A stretch of DNA of 31,354 nt, taken from a virus. Shown piece after piece: positions 7,706 through 15,330 of this stretch. The position numbers and the translations under genes were made by a program. Position 1 is the first letter of the stretch; each line of letters opens with the position of its first letter. The DNA lies in the IMG/VR virus record IMGVR_UViG_3300021364_000105, positions 1 to 31,354 of that record; one strand, written 5' to 3'. The notes under the pieces were generated by a model, which was not told the DNA's origin, did no database searches, and saw nothing but the letters and a program-made list of their open reading frames with translations.

Positions 7706-8445
7706 TGAGTGATCGTGTTTTGCCGCTTGATCTTGCTCGCGCAACGGCCGAGCGCATTCCGTCGCTGACCTACTCGCTGACGTCGGCCGCTACCGACATC
7801 CGCGTTGGCCTGCCGACCCCGCAGGCCAAGTTTGGCCCGTCAGGTTTTGAGGTGTTTTTTTTCTCGTCAACAGGCTCACAGTCGACGCGGGCGCCTGACG
7901 GCAAGGGCGTTGACCGGCCGGGGGCGCAGTGTCGCGTCAGGGCGCCGAGGGATAAAGAGTTTGAAGGGCGCATATTGGCCCGCCAGATTGCCGAGGCATT
8001 CAATCACAAACCGCCTGACGGGTTTCTCAACACGTTTGTTGAGGGCGATGGCGTCAACGAGCTGGGCGCCGGCCTTGCCGGTGAGCCTGAGTTTTCGATC
8101 AACTTTAGCGCGCTCATGGCACGGCTGCCCCGTCAGGTGTACGCGGGCGCGTCGGCGTCTCAGCCGCTCACAGACGCGGCGATCAAGTCGCTCGATGCGC
8201 TGGGCTTGCTGCCGTTCCGTTTTTGCTCTGCTGCGGTGTCTGTGGCCGCTGGTGAGCGTATTTATTTGGCCTATGCGGCCGACCTTGGCAGCACCCCGCT
8301 CTTTTTCCTCAACGGGGTTGAAACCGCGTTCACCGAGATCAGCGATAGCGTCACCGTCGACACGCAGATCGGACCCTACCCATACCGCGTTTTTGAGGGG
8401 CCTGCCGGGTTGAGCGCGGCCGCCTATGTCGTCGACATCAAATGA
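7705..8445 (+). CDS. Probable tail terminator/completion protein with extra C-terminal beta domain
   Basis: The 246-residue product begins at GTG 7705, which overlaps the TAG of the preceding gene and has GGGGAGAG just upstream. Residues about 1-145 include strand-helix elements (VGLPTPQAKFGPSGFEVFFF, CRVRAPRDKEFEGRILARQ and EFSINFSALM) consistent with the tail-terminator proteins that cap the tail tube at the head end and usually lie at this map position. Those proteins are normally about 130-150 residues, so the last 100 residues are an addition. The extra part (DAAIKSLDALGLLPFRFCSA, then ERIYLAYAADLGS and a Thr/Val-rich end) looks like a small beta sandwich exposed on the virion. Function is inferred from order. 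Confidence 0.55.
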   Translation: MSDRVLPLDLARATAERIPSLTYSLTSAATDIRVGLPTPQAKFGPSGFEVFFFSSTGSQSTRAPDGKGVDRPGAQCRVRAPRDKEFEGRILARQIAEAFNHKPPDGFLNTFVEGDGVNELGAGLAGEPEFSINFSALMARLPRQVYAGASASQPLTDAAIKSLDALGLLPFRFCSAAVSVAAGERIYLAYAADLGSTPLFFLNGVETAFTEISDSVTVDTQIGPYPYRVFEGPAGLSAAAYVVDIK

Positions 8446-8545
8446 CGGTTTTTCGGTTTTCATGCGTGGCAGACTTTCGCGCGGTTCGCGTCTCTGATAC
8501 CGGTGAGCGATCAGCGCCACGCCGCGCCAAACTCAGGAGCACAAC
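8446..8545 (+). other. Intergenic leader of the 8546 gene
   Basis: About 100 bases without a gene. It holds a weak inverted repeat around CGCG-CGGTT-CGCG (near 8475-8490), a CTGAT...ATCAG pair further on, and the CAGGAG ribosome site before ATG 8546. A TGATAC at about 8500 resembles a -10 box but has no good -35 partner. Transcript start or processing here is possible but not shown. Confidence 0.3.
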
Positions 8546-8914
8546 ATGCCTGCAACTCTGATCCCCGTCATCGATCTCGGTGCGTTCGGCCTGTCGGCTG
8601 GCGCCGCCGATTCCTACACCGGCTGTGATGCCGTCAATGGCAACTATTGCGTCAACAGCGGAAAAGACCTGTATTTGACGTTTCACAATCAGGACGTGTC
8701 CGCGCACAACGTCGTTCTGTCTGACGTGCCTGACGTCAACGGCCGCACGCTGCAGACCGCCGAGAAAACGATCAACATTGCTGCCGGCGCCCGCTATACC
8801 ATTGGCCCTTTTGACTCCACATTGTGGAACCAGAAAAGCGGCACCGAGGCCGGCGGGGTGATTTTCACCGCTGATGACGCCTCGATCGAAGTCTTTCCAC
8901 ACCGCAAGGCGTAA
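8546..8914 (+). CDS. Small beta-rich virion protein, unknown
   Basis: The 122-residue protein has the layout of a small all-beta structural protein: DLYLTFHNQDVSAHNVVLSD in the first half, an AGARYTIGPFDSTLWNQKSG turn near residues 80-100, and a final strand before PHRKA. I associate this 'NxG-K-x-xLxxxN ... AGAxxxIGPF' pattern with short proteins found next to tail-tube or decoration genes in other phages, without a settled function. It has a strong CAGGAGCACAAC leader, the same ribosome-site style as the tail tube and early genes, suggesting high expression. It may decorate the tail tube or head. Confidence 0.6.
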   Translation: MPATLIPVIDLGAFGLSAGAADSYTGCDAVNGNYCVNSGKDLYLTFHNQDVSAHNVVLSDVPDVNGRTLQTAEKTINIAAGARYTIGPFDSTLWNQKSGTEAGGVIFTADDASIEVFPHRKA

Positions 8915-8975
8915 GCCGCGCACACACACCGACGAAAAACCCTAGCCACCCGCTCAGACGGGTCAGGAGCACACA

Positions 8976-9389
8976 ATGAGCGCAACAGCCGGACGCGTGG
9001 CCCGTCTTGAGGTCAGCACTGACGACATCACCTACTTTGACGTCGCCCCTTGGGTTGATGGCACCTTGCAGATTGAGGTTGAAGCCCTTGACTGCACCAG
9101 CCACCAAAGCAACGGATCCAAAGAGTTCATCCCCAACCACGACAACGCCACGATGAGCTTTCAGCTCTTTCGCGACGAAACCGAAAACGGCCAGACCATT
9201 TTGCGTGACGCCGTGTTCACCAAAGCGGTGCTTTACTTCAAAGTGTACCCCACCGTCGCCAGCGGCGCCGACGTTTACGAGGCGCAAGGCTTCTCCACGC
9301 AGTTTGACGAATCGTTCAACCGCGACGAGACGCAGAACATTGACGGCACCATTCAGCTGTCAAGCCTCGTCAAGAGCACACAGCCTTGA
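8976..9389 (+). CDS. Major tail tube protein
   Basis: The 137-residue product matches the size and beta pattern of small tail-tube proteins of siphoviruses, which polymerise in hexameric rings to form the DNA conduit. Features include RVARLEVSTDDITYFDVAPW at residues about 7-26, an IEVEALDCTSH strand, the RDETENGQTILRDAVF loop-helix and a closing FDGT-like IDGTIQLSSL strand. It lies just before the frameshifted chaperone and tape measure, the standard tail order, has a strong CAGGAGCACACA leader and is followed by a good terminator. These fit a very abundant virion protein. Confidence 0.82.
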   Translation: MSATAGRVARLEVSTDDITYFDVAPWVDGTLQIEVEALDCTSHQSNGSKEFIPNHDNATMSFQLFRDETENGQTILRDAVFTKAVLYFKVYPTVASGADVYEAQGFSTQFDESFNRDETQNIDGTIQLSSLVKSTQP

Positions 9390-9412
9390 TAGGTTCGCCG
9401 CACCGACTAGGG

Positions 9413-9439
9413 GCGCCCCACTCGGGGCGCTCTTTTTTT
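9413..9439 (+). terminator. Intrinsic terminator after tail tube gene
   Basis: GCGCCCC at 9413-9419 pairs with GGGGCGC at 9424-9430 across a four-base loop, followed by TCTTTTTTT. The T run ends only 12 bases before the next ATG and merges into its AGGAG, so the element separates abundant tail-tube mRNA from limited read-through into the chaperone and tape measure genes. Confidence 0.88.
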
Positions 9440-9450
9440 AGGAGACACCG

Positions 9451-9870
9451 ATGAACATCCTACGCGGCGAAATCGAAATACGCCCTTCCCTGCAAAAAAC
9501 CCTACGGCTGAAATTTGACAGCACCGCCGTTGAATACTTTGAGGCACAAGCGGGGATCCCGCTGATGAGCCTGAATCAAAACATGGGTGACACGTCGCTC
9601 AGGCTGTTGCTGCAGGCTGGCAGCCAGCACATGAACCCGGTAATCACCGAGGAAAAGGCGCGCGCTATCATCGATGATATGCCTTTCGCCGATGACCCCG
9701 ACGTTGAAAGCGGCAAGGTGCATGACAAAATGCAGGTTTGGCAGTTGCTGATGACGGCCGTGAGCCGCTCGCTGCCGGGGATGACCAAATCGGGTTTTAT
9801 CGAACAGGCTCGCAAAGCGGGCCTGACGGAAGCGCACGGCCTGCCGCCGCTGGAGAATCCCGATTCGTAG
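9451..9870 (+). CDS. Tail assembly chaperone, short form (gpG-like)
   Basis: The 139-residue protein is the unshifted product of the two-frame chaperone locus that siphoviruses place between tail tube and tape measure. It coats the tape measure and recruits tail-tube subunits, and is not part of the finished virion. The N-terminus is strand-like (IEIRPSLQKTLRLKFDS), followed by helices with AGIPLMSLNQNMGD and QVWQLLMTAVSRSLPGM. The start has TAGGAGACACC upstream. The last 24 codons follow the slippery site and give a short tail ending in ENPDS, replaced in the shifted product. Confidence 0.85.
   Translation: MNILRGEIEIRPSLQKTLRLKFDSTAVEYFEAQAGIPLMSLNQNMGDTSLRLLLQAGSQHMNPVITEEKARAIIDDMPFADDPDVESGKVHDKMQVWQLLMTAVSRSLPGMTKSGFIEQARKAGLTEAHGLPPLENPDS
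9792..9825 (+). promoter_or_regulatory. Programmed -1 ribosomal frameshift site
   Basis: The heptamer GGGTTTT at 9792-9798 is read G GGT TTT in the frame of the short chaperone, an exact X XXY YYZ slippery sequence. Six bases later, CAGGCTCGC (9805-9813) pairs with GCGGGCCTG (9817-9825) over an AAA loop, nine pairs including one G-T. Slip by -1 takes ribosomes from the 9451 frame into the open frame ending at 10289, exactly as in other tail chaperone genes. Heptamer, spacer and hairpin are all seen directly; frameshifting itself is inferred. Confidence 0.9.
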
Positions 9871-10289
9871 ACTTTGAGTCGCTGTTGGTTGATTTTTTGC
9901 GCACAGGTCACACCGTCGATCAGTTTTGGCGGTTGACCCTGCGTGAGATCAACCTGCACATTGTGGCTTTCAACAAAAACCGAGACGATCAGCTTTACCG
10001 CGACGCCACATGGACGGCGCACCTGATGAACGCCAGCGGCAACATGCGCACGCGCATGACCGCGCGCAAACTGCTAGGCGGCGATACCGTCAAACGTGTC
10101 ACGCAGCAAAAACCTGCCACCGAGGCCAACAACGCGGCCGCTTGGTCTGCTATCGGTACAGCAGTAGGCACGCGGCAGCAGCAGGAGCAATACCGGCGCA
10201 GGCTGGCCGCAACAAAAGAGGAAAGCCGCCAGCGCATAAGGGCGGCGCAGAAGGCGCGACAGGCGCAGAAGGCGGCAGGCGATGAGTAA
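9798..10289 (+). CDS. Tail assembly chaperone, frameshifted T domain (gpGT-like)
   Basis: This segment is translated after the -1 slip at 9792-9798, giving a fusion of 116 residues from the 9451 frame plus 163 residues here (279 in total). The junction reads KSGF then YRTGSQSG. No convincing independent start with a ribosome site is present in this frame. The T part has the helix VDFESLLVDFLRTGHTVDQF, a DQFWRLTLREINLHIVAF stretch typical of T domains that link chaperone to tail tube, and a basic, Gln/Arg/Ala-rich C-terminus. Its end overlaps the tape measure start by eight bases. Confidence 0.85.
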   Translation, partial: YRTGSQSGPDGSARPAAAGESRFVDFESLLVDFLRTGHTVDQFWRLTLREINLHIVAFNKNRDDQLYRDATWTAHLMNASGNMRTRMTARKLLGGDTVKRVTQQKPATEANNAAAWSAIGTAVGTRQQQEQYRRRLAATKEESRQRIRAAQKARQAQKAAGDE

Positions 10290-13200
10290 CCTTGGGAAAC
10301 TTTCCGTCACGCTCGCCGCCAACTTCAAACAGTTTGAACAGGCGTTCAACAAAGCGCAGGGGGACGTCAAAAACTTTGAAATGTCGGTCGGGAAAACCGC
10401 CGCGGCGCTGCAGAATTTCGCCGGCCCTTTGGCGTCGGCGTTTTCTGTTGGCGCCGTTGTCGCCGGCATCAACGCCAGCATTGACGCCTTTGCCGAGTTT
10501 GAGGCAACGCTCACGCGCGTCGGCGGGGTGTCGCGCACGCTGGGCACCGACAGTTTTGACGAGTTGGCAGCGTCAGCCCGCAACCTTGCAGCGTCCACCG
10601 AGTTCACCGCGTCTGAAGTCGGTGAGGCGATGAAGTTTCTGGCTATGAGCGGCCAGAGTGCGAACACGGTTTTAGAATCGACACCCAAGGTGCTGCAGCT
10701 CGCGTCAGCGGCAATGATGGACGTTGCGCAGGCGGCGGACATTGCAACAAACGTGATGACCGGTTTCGGCATGACGGCCACGCAGTTGGGCAAAGCCAAT
10801 GACGTGTTGTTCACGACGACGACAAACAGCAACACGTCAATGCAGCAGCTCGGTGACGCGTTCAAGTTTGTTGGGCCTGTTGCCAAGTCTGCCGGGTTGA
10901 GTTTTGAGGAAACGGCCGCGGCAATCGGTGTGCTCGGCAACGCCGGCCTGCAGGGCGAAATGGCGGGCACCGCGTTGAGGGGGATGATCACCAAGCTGCT
11001 GGCACCGAGCGGCAAGGCGTCAAAGATTATCAAGCGGCTCGGCATCGACGTTGTGACGGCCACCGGTCAGATGAAGCCGATGCGTGAGGTCGTTGACCAA
11101 CTCGCGAAAAGCGGCGCCACAACCGGCGAGCTGATGCAGATTTTTGGGCAGCGTGCCGGCCCCGGCATGGCGGCGCTGATTAGTCAGGGCACCGCTGCCA
11201 TTGAGAAGCTAGGCGACTCCATCGACAAGGGCGCAGGCTCGGCCGCCAAGATGGCGGAGGCCAATCTCAAGACGTTGCAGGGGCAACTCAAGATCCTTGG
11301 CTCGGCGTTTGAGGAGCTGAAGATCACCGTTGGCGAGGGTTTTGCGCCGATTCTGAAAGACACGTTGATCCCGATTCTGCGCGAGACGATCAACCTGTTT
11401 GCGTATCTCGGCAAAGTGATCTCGTTTACCGATGGCGAGACGTCGACGGCCGCGGATCGGCTCGCCGAGGCGGTGGCAGAACGCGCGCGGATGATTAACA
11501 CGTTTCAGGTGCGCATCCAAGAGTTGCAGGCCAGCATGCGCAACGGCGGCACCATTGACACCGCCGACGCCACACGGCGCATTGAGAACCTGACGAAAGC
11601 AATCGAGCGGCTGCGCAAAAAACAGATTGAGGCGCGCCACGAGTTGACCGGCGCCGCGCCCGCGGCCAAAAACGTAGCCAGCGCAACGAACGGCATTTCA
11701 GACGCAGCAGACAAGGCGGCAGCGCGATTTAAAAAGATGCGCGACAGCGTTGAGCGCGCGTTGAAGGCGTTTGAAGAAAAAACGATCAACATTGAGCTAA
11801 AAGAGGGCGCCGAGGGGCCAGCGCAAGCGGCGGCTCGAAAGCTGGTGCGCGAGTTTGAAAAGCTGACGGCCGCGCGTGAGAAAATCAACCAGATTGAACT
11901 GGCTGGCGTTCGGCGACAACGCGCGGCGCTGACGGCCGAGCTGGCAAAGATTAAAAAGAAGGCCGGCGAGGGCGCAGACAACGCGGCTGAGGCCGTGCTG
12001 CGTCGATTGCGGCGGCTGCCAGCACAGGCGCAACGCTCCACAGACAGGCTCAACGCGACGCTTGAAAAACTCGGCAACAATGCAGAGTCACAGGCGTTGG
12101 CGTTGCTGGAGACGTCGAAAACATATCGAGATTGGGATCGCGCAATGCGCGAAATGCGGGACGCGGGGATCTTGACGGCCGAGACGTTTGACCGGCTGCG
12201 CGCCGAGATTGACCCGGCAAAGTTCAAAACAGGGCAGGCCAAAAGGCGCGACACTGACGCCGGTGAGGCATTTGCCGCGCTGTCAAAAGAATCGTTCGCC
12301 GCTCTTATGGAGGGGGGGTTGGATGCGTTCAATCGAGCGCAAAAGGAAGCTGCCGACAAAGCCAAGCAAAAGGCACAAAAAGAACTGCAGGCCCAAAAAG
12401 CGATCGAGGAAGCCGAAAAACAACGCATCGACAACATGCGTATCGCGCAGCTCGAATCAATGCAGAGAAACGACCTTGTTTGGCAACAGCTGGCAGGCTC
12501 AATGATTGGCGGCCTTGAGTCTTTTGTCATGGGTGCGTTTGATAGGATCGCGTCTCACGTCGTTGCCGCGTTTGACAACGCTATTGATTCGGTGGCGCAG
12601 ATACTCACGGCAAACCAACGCGTCAGCGGCCTCGCCAATGCGTTTGCGCCGGTAGCGGGGATCCTCAGCACGCTCGGTGGATTGCTCGCCGCGTTTGCCG
12701 CCGGCGCCGCCGTTGCCGTGGCTGCAACCGGCGTTCTCGGCGTTGCTGCACAGGCTTTGATGGCGGTCTTCGCTGCAGGTGTCACATCCGCCGTTGCGCT
12801 AATTGCGACAATCGCAACGCTGTCAGGTATCTTGCTGGGGTTTGCAACCGCGCTTGTCGCCGGCTTGCTTGCACCGCTTATCCCCATCGCCACGGCAATG
12901 AGTGCCATTGCTTTCGCCGTCACAAACGCAATCGCCGCATTTGCGTTGTTGCCGGTGACCGCGGCCTCGCTTGTGTCTGCGTTTGCGTTTCTCGTTATGG
13001 AAACCAAATCATTCGGCGAGTTCACTGACGCGATGGGTGAGGCGCTGCAGCCGCTTGTTGACGCCGCCGAGCCGTTTGCATCAAACCTAATGTTTTTGAC
13101 GGGCGTTGTTGCCATTTTGGCTGAGGCGTTCGTGCCGCTTGTCGCTGCGGTGGCCAACAGCGAGGCGCTCATGCGGGTGTTTTTGCTCGCAACGCAACTG

Positions 13201-13833
13201 GCGGCGTCGGCATTTCTTGATTTTGTCGGCGTGTCGCTTGGCATTATCGACTTTTTTATGATGCTCGGAAACGCCATGTTGACGCTGTTTCGGGTGCTCG
13301 CTGAGTTCACGGCCGGTGTGATTGAGTTGATCCCCGGCGGTGACGTCTACACAGAAGACATCCGGCGCGTTTCCAACGCTGCGCGGGACGCGTCCAACGC
13401 GCTTGAGGACATCCGGCCATCGCAAGAACAGCGCGAAAGTCTGGCCGAGGCGCGCGCGCAGATTTGGGCGGCCACGCTCGGCGACCTCACCAGCGCAGGG
13501 CGGGGGCTTGTGCCGCCGGTTGAGGACGCGGCCACGCAGTTTCAGGAGCTTTCATCACAAACGCAGGGCGTTGTTGAGGGGTTCAACTTTGAGCGGTTGC
13601 GGTTTGAGGCGGCCGGCGGTGGGCTTGGCGATTTTGCGGGCGCTGATGCTGGCGGCGGGTTTGCCGGTGACGCACCGGGCAGCGTTATCATCAACGGGCC
13701 GATCACCGTTGTTGCCAACACTCCTGAGGAAATGCTGCAGGAGTTGGAGCAACGGCAACGCCTCATTCAGTTTGTAAGCACTGGATCACCATCATTGTCT
13801 GCGAAGGGCACCGCAGCGCGCACGGTAGGCTAG
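10282..13833 (+). CDS. Tail tape measure protein
   Basis: The 1183-residue protein sets tail length and is ejected with DNA. Residues about 75-320 match the TP901-1-type phage tail tape measure core: LAASTEFTASEVGEAMKFLA, LGDAFKFVGPVAKSAGLSFE, the AGTALRGMITKLL segment and the FGQRAGPGMAALI repeat. Residues about 395-470 and 620-720 are charged and coiled-coil-like, with runs of Lys/Glu/Gln/Ala. A very hydrophobic block at about 785-915 contains several membrane-segment-length stretches, expected for a protein that inserts in the host membrane. The C-terminus is Gly-rich. The ATG lies within GATGAGTAA, overlapping the chaperone stop. By the usual 1.5 angstrom per residue rule the tail would be near 175 nm. 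Confidence 0.93.
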   Translation: MSNLGKLSVTLAANFKQFEQAFNKAQGDVKNFEMSVGKTAAALQNFAGPLASAFSVGAVVAGINASIDAFAEFEATLTRVGGVSRTLGTDSFDELAASARNLAASTEFTASEVGEAMKFLAMSGQSANTVLESTPKVLQLASAAMMDVAQAADIATNVMTGFGMTATQLGKANDVLFTTTTNSNTSMQQLGDAFKFVGPVAKSAGLSFEETAAAIGVLGNAGLQGEMAGTALRGMITKLLAPSGKASKIIKRLGIDVVTATGQMKPMREVVDQLAKSGATTGELMQIFGQRAGPGMAALISQGTAAIEKLGDSIDKGAGSAAKMAEANLKTLQGQLKILGSAFEELKITVGEGFAPILKDTLIPILRETINLFAYLGKVISFTDGETSTAADRLAEAVAERARMINTFQVRIQELQASMRNGGTIDTADATRRIENLTKAIERLRKKQIEARHELTGAAPAAKNVASATNGISDAADKAAARFKKMRDSVERALKAFEEKTINIELKEGAEGPAQAAARKLVREFEKLTAAREKINQIELAGVRRQRAALTAELAKIKKKAGEGADNAAEAVLRRLRRLPAQAQRSTDRLNATLEKLGNNAESQALALLETSKTYRDWDRAMREMRDAGILTAETFDRLRAEIDPAKFKTGQAKRRDTDAGEAFAALSKESFAALMEGGLDAFNRAQKEAADKAKQKAQKELQAQKAIEEAEKQRIDNMRIAQLESMQRNDLVWQQLAGSMIGGLESFVMGAFDRIASHVVAAFDNAIDSVAQILTANQRVSGLANAFAPVAGILSTLGGLLAAFAAGAAVAVAATGVLGVAAQALMAVFAAGVTSAVALIATIATLSGILLGFATALVAGLLAPLIPIATAMSAIAFAVTNAIAAFALLPVTAASLVSAFAFLVMETKSFGEFTDAMGEALQPLVDAAEPFASNLMFLTGVVAILAEAFVPLVAAVANSEALMRVFLLATQLAASAFLDFVGVSLGIIDFFMMLGNAMLTLFRVLAEFTAGVIELIPGGDVYTEDIRRVSNAARDASNALEDIRPSQEQRESLAEARAQIWAATLGDLTSAGRGLVPPVEDAATQFQELSSQTQGVVEGFNFERLRFEAAGGGLGDFAGADAGGGFAGDAPGSVIINGPITVVANTPEEMLQELEQRQRLIQFVSTGSPSLSAKGTAARTVG

Positions 13834-13836
13834 ACC

Positions 13837-15327
13837 ATGACTGATTTTGTTGTGCTTGGCGGTTATCCGCTGCAGGTCAAAAGCGAAACCGCAAGCCAGC
13901 TCACCACCAACAAGGGTGACGTCGGCGTTTCGCACACCGGCGTCATACAGGACGCGCGGCGCGATGACGCGTTTGAAGCAACCTATCTGACGCCCTGCAC
14001 CTCGCACGCCGAGGCGTGGGCGATTCGCAACCTCATTGACGGCAGCGCGCACCGCGTCGACTTTGCCGAGGGGCTTGAGGCATCAAGCGGCCTTGAGCCG
14101 CTGCCCGATGATTATGACCTGACGCTTGATTTCACCGGCGGCCGATGGGCCACGGCCGCGCTGCTGGCGTCAGGCTCAACGTTGACCTATCCGGCGCAAC
14201 TCGCGGCCGATTGGTCGCTGTGCATTACCCTGCGCGATTCAACCGACCCCGCTGACGTGTTTGACACGTTTGTTGTGCGCTCAGACGGCCAAGAATGGAA
14301 AAACGGCACGGCGGGCACACACAACACCGCAAACTTTGTGAGCGTCGATTCTCAGGGCAACTGCGTTGTCACGAGCAATGACAAGACGGGCACAGCGGCC
14401 GCGATGCTGGTGGATGAAATCGGCCTTTTTGCGTTTTTGCTGAGTGACGAACAGGCGGCCACGTTTTCGCGGGGCGTTGAGCCGCTTTCACCGTTTCCGC
14501 GGCTCGAGTTGCACGGGGATCAAATCCCCGGCTTTGCCGGCCTTGTCGTTGTCGGCGAGCTGGAGGCTGACGCGTACCTGCAGGGCGCGCCCGCCGGCGC
14601 TTGGGAAAATGACCTTGCTGAGATCGGCTTTACCGTCAGGGAGTGGGCTGAGGTGCTACTTGAGCGCACGCCGCTGCCGGTGAGCCTGTACACGTTTGAT
14701 GACGTCAACACGGTCGGCACTGTCATTGAGGACGTTGCAGGGGTGCAAAATGCGTCATTGGCTGCGCCAGCCACAAGCGGCGACGACATCGGCAGGGAGG
14801 GCCACGGGGAGGCGTTGAACACGGCGGCCGGCGGCCGTGCGTTTTGCGTCGATGTGACGGCGCACGACATCACCGGTGATTTGACGGTTTGCGGCTGGCT
14901 GCGCCTTGACTCGCTGCCGCTATCCAACGCAACGATTGCGGCGAAACTCGGCCTTTTTGTTGGGACTAGCTTTCCTTTTCACCTTTATGTGACGCCGGCC
15001 GGGTTGCTGGGCTTTCAACACGCAAGCGGCGCCACGGTTGACACGTTCGGCAGCACCGAGGCGGTCAGCGTCGGTGAATGGGTGTTTGTGTCGGCAACAC
15101 GCAACGCCGGTGACGTTGAACTGCGCGTCAACTGCAGGCGTGACCCGGCGGGCGCCACGGCCGCAACGGTTGTGCCCGGTGCTTCGAATGTGGGCCTCTC
15201 AATGGGCGACAGCCTGCCCGGTCTGCTGGACGAAGTGGCCGTTTTCAATTCGGCGCTGAGTGACGCTGAGTTGTTTGCGCTGTACCTTGGCAGCCGACGC
15301 GGTGAGCGGTACGAAATCAGGGGCTAG
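13837..15327 (+). CDS. Tail-tip protein: distal-tail-like N-terminus plus LamG-like domain
   Basis: The 496-residue protein lies immediately after the tape measure, the usual place for distal tail proteins. Its first ~275 residues share layout with the next gene: MTDF start, short strands, then a block around FVVRSDGQEWKNG. Residues about 282-485 form a LamG/concanavalin-type jelly-roll: SLYTFDDVN, a GDLTVCGWLRLDSLPL strand pair, FHLYVTPAGLLGFQH, GEWVFVSATR with its tryptophan, and the terminal DEVAVFNSALSDAELFALY helix signature. LamG-like folds in tails often bind host glycans. Function as tail-tip adhesin is inferred from order and fold. Confidence 0.72.
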   Translation: MTDFVVLGGYPLQVKSETASQLTTNKGDVGVSHTGVIQDARRDDAFEATYLTPCTSHAEAWAIRNLIDGSAHRVDFAEGLEASSGLEPLPDDYDLTLDFTGGRWATAALLASGSTLTYPAQLAADWSLCITLRDSTDPADVFDTFVVRSDGQEWKNGTAGTHNTANFVSVDSQGNCVVTSNDKTGTAAAMLVDEIGLFAFLLSDEQAATFSRGVEPLSPFPRLELHGDQIPGFAGLVVVGELEADAYLQGAPAGAWENDLAEIGFTVREWAEVLLERTPLPVSLYTFDDVNTVGTVIEDVAGVQNASLAAPATSGDDIGREGHGEALNTAAGGRAFCVDVTAHDITGDLTVCGWLRLDSLPLSNATIAAKLGLFVGTSFPFHLYVTPAGLLGFQHASGATVDTFGSTEAVSVGEWVFVSATRNAGDVELRVNCRRDPAGATAATVVPGASNVGLSMGDSLPGLLDEVAVFNSALSDAELFALYLGSRRGERYEIRG

Positions 15328-15330
15328 GAA

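Noticed and set aside
10074-11063. A 329-codon - strand frame opposite the tape measure start
   Set aside because: Ser/Ala/Leu-rich shadow of tape-measure codons with no start context.
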